Part shown: one piece after another, positions 60,504 to 64,000 of the stretch
Position numbering within the stretch: the first letter of the stretch is position 1
Layout of the letters: each line of letters opens with the position of its first letter
Source: Yoonia sp. R2331
GTDB taxonomy: Bacteria > Pseudomonadota > Alphaproteobacteria > Rhodobacterales > Rhodobacteraceae
DNA length: 64,000 nucleotides
Assembly (NCBI RefSeq): GCF_041103235.1
Contig: NZ_JBGCUN010000001.1
Coordinates: 620,001 to 684,000 of the forward strand
Reading direction: 5' to 3'
The notes under the pieces: generated by a model
Database searches by the model: none
What the model was told of the DNA's origin: nothing
Seen by the model: only the letters and a program-made list of their open reading frames with translations
Position numbers and translations under genes: made by a program

Positions 60504-62027
60504 TCAGCCATCAACATGCGCAACCTCCATATCATGGGCACCACCCAGCATCAGCCCAATCTCTTCCACGCTCAGCCCTTGCGCTGGGCGGGGTGGTGAC
60601 AAACGCCCCTCGTTCAGTGCACAAAACCGGTCAGAGATTTCCATCAACTCATCAAGGTCCTGGCTGATGCAGATCACCGCCGACCCTTTGGCGGCCAGAT
60701 CCAGCAGCGCTTGCCGGATAGCCGCAGCGGCAGAGGCATCGACGCCCCATGTCGGCTGATTGATCACCAGCACGCGGGGGTCCTGCATGATCTCGCGCCC
60801 GATGACGAATTTCTGCAAGTTTCCGCCCGACAATGACCGCGCCGCGTTTTCGGTGCCGGGGGTGCGCACGTCGAACGCCGCGATGACCTCTGCCGCAAAC
60901 GCCCTGGCGCGGTCCCAACGGATAAAACCGCGCTGGTCCAACCCTTTGCGCACCGCACCTGTCATCAGCGCGTTCTCAGTCAGGCTCATATCGGGTGCTG
61001 CTGCATGGCCCATGCGTTCCTCGGGTGCCGCCAAAAGTCCCATGCCGCGCCGGACGTTGACCGACAACGGTCCCATGTCCTGCCCGGCAAACCGGATCAT
61101 GCCGGTTTTGGTCTTCATCTCGCCCGACAACGCTGCGACCAACTCGTCCTGACCGTTACCCGCAACACCACCGATGCCCAGAACTTCGCCGGCCTGCACA
61201 GTGATCGAGATATCGCGCAAGGCGGTGCCAAACTGATGCGGCGCAGGCGCGCTGAGTGCGGTCAGTTCCAGCACCACGTCCCCTTGTGGTTTTTCTGCCT
61301 TTTCAGGCACATGCAACACCTGACCCACCATCAATTCTGCCATGTCACGGGCCGAAGTGGCCCGAGGATCGCAGGACCCGACAACTTCGCCTAATCGCAA
61401 GATCGTCGCGGCTTCACACAAGCTGCGGATCTCTTCCAGCTTGTGCGAGATATAGAGGATCGAGGTACCCTCGCTGCGCAATTTGCGCAGGGTTTCAAAC
61501 AGGATATCGACCTCTTGCGGGGTCAGCACGCTGGTGGGTTCGTCCATAATTAGCAGCTTGGGGTCTTGCAGCAGGCACCGAATGATCTCGACCCGCTGCC
61601 GTTCGCCCGCAGACAGATCACCTACGGTCCGGTCGGGGTCGAGCGGAAGCCCGTATTGATCCGAAACAGCCCGCACGCGGGCGGCAAGTTCTTGCATCCG
61701 GGGCGGGCTTTCCATGCCAAGGGCGATATTCTCTGCAACGCTGAGCGCATCAAAAAGCGAAAAATGCTGAAAAACCATTGCGACACCGGCTGCACGGGCC
61801 GCACGCGGCTCTGCCGGGGTAAAGCCTGTACCATTCATGGTCATGGCACCGCTGTCGGGCTTCACCAGCCCATAGATGGTTTTGACCAATGTGGATTTGC
61901 CTGCACCATTTTCGCCCAGCAAAGCATGAACCTCGCCGCGTCCAATCTGAAAAGAGACGTCCTTGTTGGCAATCACCCCGGGGTAGGCCTTGGTCAGGCC
62001 TTGCAAATCCAGCAACACGTCGTTCAT
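60504..62027 (-). CDS. BMP-type ABC importer ATPase, two nucleotide-binding domains
   Basis: 507 residues from the ATG at 62027. First half complete: Walker A LLGENGAGKST, signature LSAGERQRVEI, Walker B LLIMDEPTSVL. The second half keeps GVAGNGQDELVAALSG, an RxERMGHAAAPDMSLTENALMT block and SLSGGNLQKFVIGREI with the degenerate Walker B VLVINQPTWGVD (Asp-Glu changed to Asn-Gln), as in RbsA/YufO-type enzymes where the second site is non-catalytic. Starts in the xdhC stop (ATGA). Confidence 0.94.
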   Translation of the reverse strand: MNDVLLDLQGLTKAYPGVIANKDVSFQIGRGEVHALLGENGAGKSTLVKTIYGLVKPDSGAMTMNGTGFTPAEPRAARAAGVAMVFQHFSLFDALSVAENIALGMESPPRMQELAARVRAVSDQYGLPLDPDRTVGDLSAGERQRVEIIRCLLQDPKLLIMDEPTSVLTPQEVDILFETLRKLRSEGTSILYISHKLEEIRSLCEAATILRLGEVVGSCDPRATSARDMAELMVGQVLHVPEKAEKPQGDVVLELTALSAPAPHQFGTALRDISITVQAGEVLGIGGVAGNGQDELVAALSGEMKTKTGMIRFAGQDMGPLSVNVRRGMGLLAAPEERMGHAAAPDMSLTENALMTGAVRKGLDQRGFIRWDRARAFAAEVIAAFDVRTPGTENAARSLSGGNLQKFVIGREIMQDPRVLVINQPTWGVDASAAAAIRQALLDLAAKGSAVICISQDLDELMEISDRFCALNEGRLSPPRPAQGLSVEEIGLMLGGAHDMEVAHVDG

Positions 62028-62770
62028 CCCGCCTTGTCCCCCGACATTGCCCGTTTCCCACCCGTCAGCATCGCCATTGCCACACCGATAGCAAGGGCTT
62101 GCGGGTGTTTGCCCACTGCCGGGTCGCCAATCGGGCAGGCAATGCGCAGGATATCTGCTTGCGCGTGGCCCAATGCAGCCAGCCGCGATTTGAACCGCGC
62201 CCATTTGGTGGCCGACCCGATCAGGCCGGCAGAGGCAAAGCCGTGCGACAAGAGGGCGTGGCACAGATCAAGGTCGATCTGATGGCTGTAGGTCAAGATC
62301 AGGTGATGGGCATCACGCGGCGCATGGAGCACACTGCGAGCAGGGTCGACCGCAACCAGTTGCGTCACACCTTGGGGCAGGTCAGGGAACCGGTCTGCGG
62401 CGGTATCCACCCAGATGATCGCCCAGTCGGGCAGCGGAGCCATGACGCCGACCAGCGCCCGGCCCACATGGCCTGAGCCGTAAATCCACAGCGGCTTGCG
62501 CGGTGCATCTGTCAGTTCTGTCGCCACCTCATACCGCAGTGAGACTGACCCACCGCAGCATTGGCCCAGCGCGGGGCCAAGTGCCACGGTTTCCGTATGT
62601 CGGGTTTGACCATCTCGCAACATCTGCCGGGCACGGGCCATTGCGTTCCATTCCAGCGCGCCGCCGCCAATGGTACCGGTGGTTCGATCTGCCCGGACTA
62701 GCATTTGCGTGCCAGCATCGCGCGGGGCGGACCCGACCGTGCGGGTGATGGTGATGCGAATCGCGCTCAT
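62024..62770 (-). CDS. xdhC: Xanthine dehydrogenase accessory protein XdhC
   Basis: 248 residues from the ATG at 62770. SAPRDAGTQMLV, GTIGGGALEW, GPALGQCCGGSVSLRYE (Cys pair), then a Rossmann-like second half with IYGSGHVGRALVGVMAPL, ILTYSHQIDLDLCHALL and FASAGLIGSATKWARFKSRL. XdhC binds and sulfurates the molybdenum cofactor before insertion into XdhB. ATGA overlaps with xdhB upstream and the ATPase gene downstream. Confidence 0.93.
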   Translation of the reverse strand: MSAIRITITRTVGSAPRDAGTQMLVRADRTTGTIGGGALEWNAMARARQMLRDGQTRHTETVALGPALGQCCGGSVSLRYEVATELTDAPRKPLWIYGSGHVGRALVGVMAPLPDWAIIWVDTAADRFPDLPQGVTQLVAVDPARSVLHAPRDAHHLILTYSHQIDLDLCHALLSHGFASAGLIGSATKWARFKSRLAALGHAQADILRIACPIGDPAVGKHPQALAIGVAMAMLTGGKRAMSGDKAG

Positions 62771-64000
62771 TGCCGCGCTCTTGCAATCGCGGCAAGGACT
62801 TCTTCCGCCGTGGCGGGGGCCTGCAGATCGGGATAGCTGTCGCCACAGGCCGCGACAGCATCCGACAGTGCCAGATGGGCCGAAATCCCCAGCATGAACG
62901 GCGGCTCCCCCACTGCCTTGGACCGATAAATCGTCTGTGCAGGGTTGGGGGCGTCCCAAAGTGCCACATTGAAGATGTCGGGCCGGTCGCCGCAGGCGGG
63001 GATCTTGTAGGTCGACGGCGCATGGGTCCTCAGACGGCCCGTTTCGTCCCAAACAAGCTCTTCGGTTGTGAGCCATCCGGCACCTTGGACATAGCCGCCC
63101 TCGACCTGGCCGATGTCCAGCGCCGGATTTAGTGAGGCTCCGGCGTCATGCAGAATGTCGGCGCGCAGAATGCGGTTTTCGCCGGTCAATGTGTCGATCA
63201 CTACTTCGGTCAGGGCGGCGCCTTGGGCAAAGTAGAAGAATGGACGCCCCTGACCCTTGATCCGGTCCCATTGCAGGTCGGGGGTCTTATAGAATCCGGT
63301 TGCAGACAGGCTGACACGATTTTCATAGGCCAGCTTTGCGGCTTCAGCAAAGGTCATCCGGGTAACACCCACCCGCACCATGCCATCGGCAAACTGGATT
63401 TCCTCAACCCGTGACTGATGCAGCTTAGCAAGGCAGCCAGCGATCCGGTCGCGGATCGTGTCGCAGGCCGCCGCAACCGCCATGCCGTTCAAATCCGACC
63501 CAGAAGAGGCCGCTGTGGCCGAGGTATTGGGCACCTTTGCAGTGTCCGTGGCAGTGATCTTGACCGCGCTCACGTCGATCCCAAAGCGCGCTGCGGCGAC
63601 CTGCGCCACCTTCTGAAACAGGCCCTGGCCCATCTCTGTTCCGCCGTGGTTCATATGGACAGAGCCGTCCTGATAGACATGCACCAACGCGCCCGCCTGA
63701 TTGAGATGGGTCAACGTAAAGGAAATGCCGAACTTGACCGGGCTGAACCCAATGCCCTTTTTGAGGATGTCGTTCTGCGCGTTCCAACTCGCAATCGCGT
63801 CACACCGCTTGGCGTAGTCGGCTGTCACCAACAGCGCCTCTGTCATCTCGTGCAGGATGAAGTCGGTCACTTCCATGCCATAGGGCGTGGTCGCCACCGT
63901 GGCCTTTGGTGAATGCGCCCCGCCAAACCGGGTGCCGCGTCCTGTCTTCTTCTGGCCAGAAATATCCCGGGGGGTCGCCGTTTGATGCGCCATTGGTCCA
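62767..64000 (-). CDS. xdhB: Xanthine dehydrogenase, molybdenum-binding subunit (N-terminus outside window)
   Basis: 411 residues visible; the frame stays open to position 64000. Cofactor loops GISFTLTHLNQAGALVHVYQDGSVHMNHGGTEMGQGLFQKVAQ and TATDTAKVPNTSATAASSGSDLNGMAV, NRILRADILHDAGASLNPALDIGQVEGGYVQGAGWLTTEELVWDETGRL, and the catalytic Glu in KAVGEPPFMLGIS are all intact. Oxidises hypoxanthine and xanthine to urate. A variable loop near the window edge contains an in-frame copy of a dispersed motif. Expected to follow xdhA. Confidence 0.96.
   Translation of the reverse strand, partial: GPMAHQTATPRDISGQKKTGRGTRFGGAHSPKATVATTPYGMEVTDFILHEMTEALLVTADYAKRCDAIASWNAQNDILKKGIGFSPVKFGISFTLTHLNQAGALVHVYQDGSVHMNHGGTEMGQGLFQKVAQVAAARFGIDVSAVKITATDTAKVPNTSATAASSGSDLNGMAVAAACDTIRDRIAGCLAKLHQSRVEEIQFADGMVRVGVTRMTFAEAAKLAYENRVSLSATGFYKTPDLQWDRIKGQGRPFFYFAQGAALTEVVIDTLTGENRILRADILHDAGASLNPALDIGQVEGGYVQGAGWLTTEELVWDETGRLRTHAPSTYKIPACGDRPDIFNVALWDAPNPAQTIYRSKAVGEPPFMLGISAHLALSDAVAACGDSYPDLQAPATAEEVLAAIARARQ
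63946..63974 (-). repeat. Dispersed motif, copy C (inside xdhB coding sequence)
   Basis: Minus strand: CCCCCCGGG then ATATTTCT then GGCCAGAAGAAG. Read in the xdhB frame it gives PRDISGQKK within a variable loop between the helical and cofactor domains; no stop or frameshift results. Confidence 0.55.

Noticed and set aside
63880-64000. Possible frameshift near the visible start of xdhB
   Set aside because: An alternative frame over the repeat-like motif looked coherent (PPGYFWPEEDR), but the main frame is open throughout and joins the conserved TTPYGMEV segment without a break; the region is a variable loop in the family.
1-64000. CRISPR arrays, transposases, phage genes, rRNA operon
   Set aside because: No regularly spaced direct repeats of 25-40 bp, no DDE/integrase motifs and no rRNA sequence were seen; the 11-bp phased units at 30896 are too short and have no spacers.

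Overview
The window looks like a chromosomal segment of an alphaproteobacterium of the order Rhodobacterales (Roseobacter group) that carries bacteriochlorophyll-based light harvesting. Evidence: high G+C coding with short gaps and many ATGA start/stop overlaps; a pucBAC light-harvesting-2 operon preceded by two TGT-N12-ACA palindromes of the PpsR/CrtJ type; a split ATP synthase Fo operon with a b' subunit; MipZ; the ffh-rpsP-rimM-trmD-rplS-rpmE order; a Ser-variant Hint-domain protein and a VPLPA-CTERM-like protein. No phage, transposase, CRISPR array or rRNA gene was seen; there is one tRNA-Arg(ACG).

Layout. 1-3520 (minus): sugar-acid catabolism and uptake operon (SDR, enolase-superfamily dehydratase, MalK-type ATPase, solute-binding protein running off the left edge), headed by a strong palindromic operator. 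3870-6756 (plus): XRE-cupin regulator, then kbl-tdh for threonine to glycine. 6967-15487: housekeeping cluster rpmH-rnpA-yidD, ttcA, yidC-MOSC-engB-argB-ferredoxin-sixA (minus), with a lipoprotein and an alpha/beta hydrolase on the plus strand. 15765-19330: TVP38 membrane protein, disulfide-type flavoprotein and histidine kinase. 19385-19461: tRNA-Arg. 19773-22288: BASS-type transporter and a ketosteroid-dehydrogenase-like flavoprotein.

22285-25142 (minus) is the most distinctive locus: pucB, pucA, pucC and a fourth, basic protein with 26-residue tandem repeats that I cannot assign to a known family. The PucA alpha polypeptide aligns without gaps to residue 47 of classical LH2 alpha chains, carries Phe44-Leu45 (the pattern of blue-shifted B800-820 complexes) and then has an extra tail of about 70 residues.

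25468-31002: polysaccharide polymerase-like membrane protein, MipZ, DEAD-box helicase, a YafY-type regulator facing a SRPBCC gene across a perfect operator, and an intergenic patch with a strong hairpin and four units of an 11-bp phased repeat. 31042-39291 (minus): translation/SRP operon in which a sulfotransferase-like gene, an unlisted 46-residue membrane peptide, chorismate mutase and five consecutive GNAT genes are embedded. 39451-42566: esterase, LysR, EamA, ArsR. 42718-45404: Fo operon atpI-B-E-b'-b with promoter and terminator. 45644-49306: panB-panC, an orphan 456-residue protein, DM13 protein. 49469-56720: dimethylglycine-dehydrogenase-like enzyme, small secreted and membrane proteins, Hint protein, amine-oxidase-like flavoprotein, aldo/keto reductase, VPLPA-CTERM-like protein. 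56925-64000 (minus): xdhB (partial), xdhC and a BMP-type ABC importer, a purine uptake and oxidation module, with an extra unknown membrane gene between the two permeases.

A short dispersed motif (GGAGCCTCCGGCGGG followed by an AT-rich step and GGCC-A-GAAGAAG) occurs three times, twice in operon gaps and once inside the xdhB coding frame. All functional statements rest on reading motifs and gene order; no database search was run.
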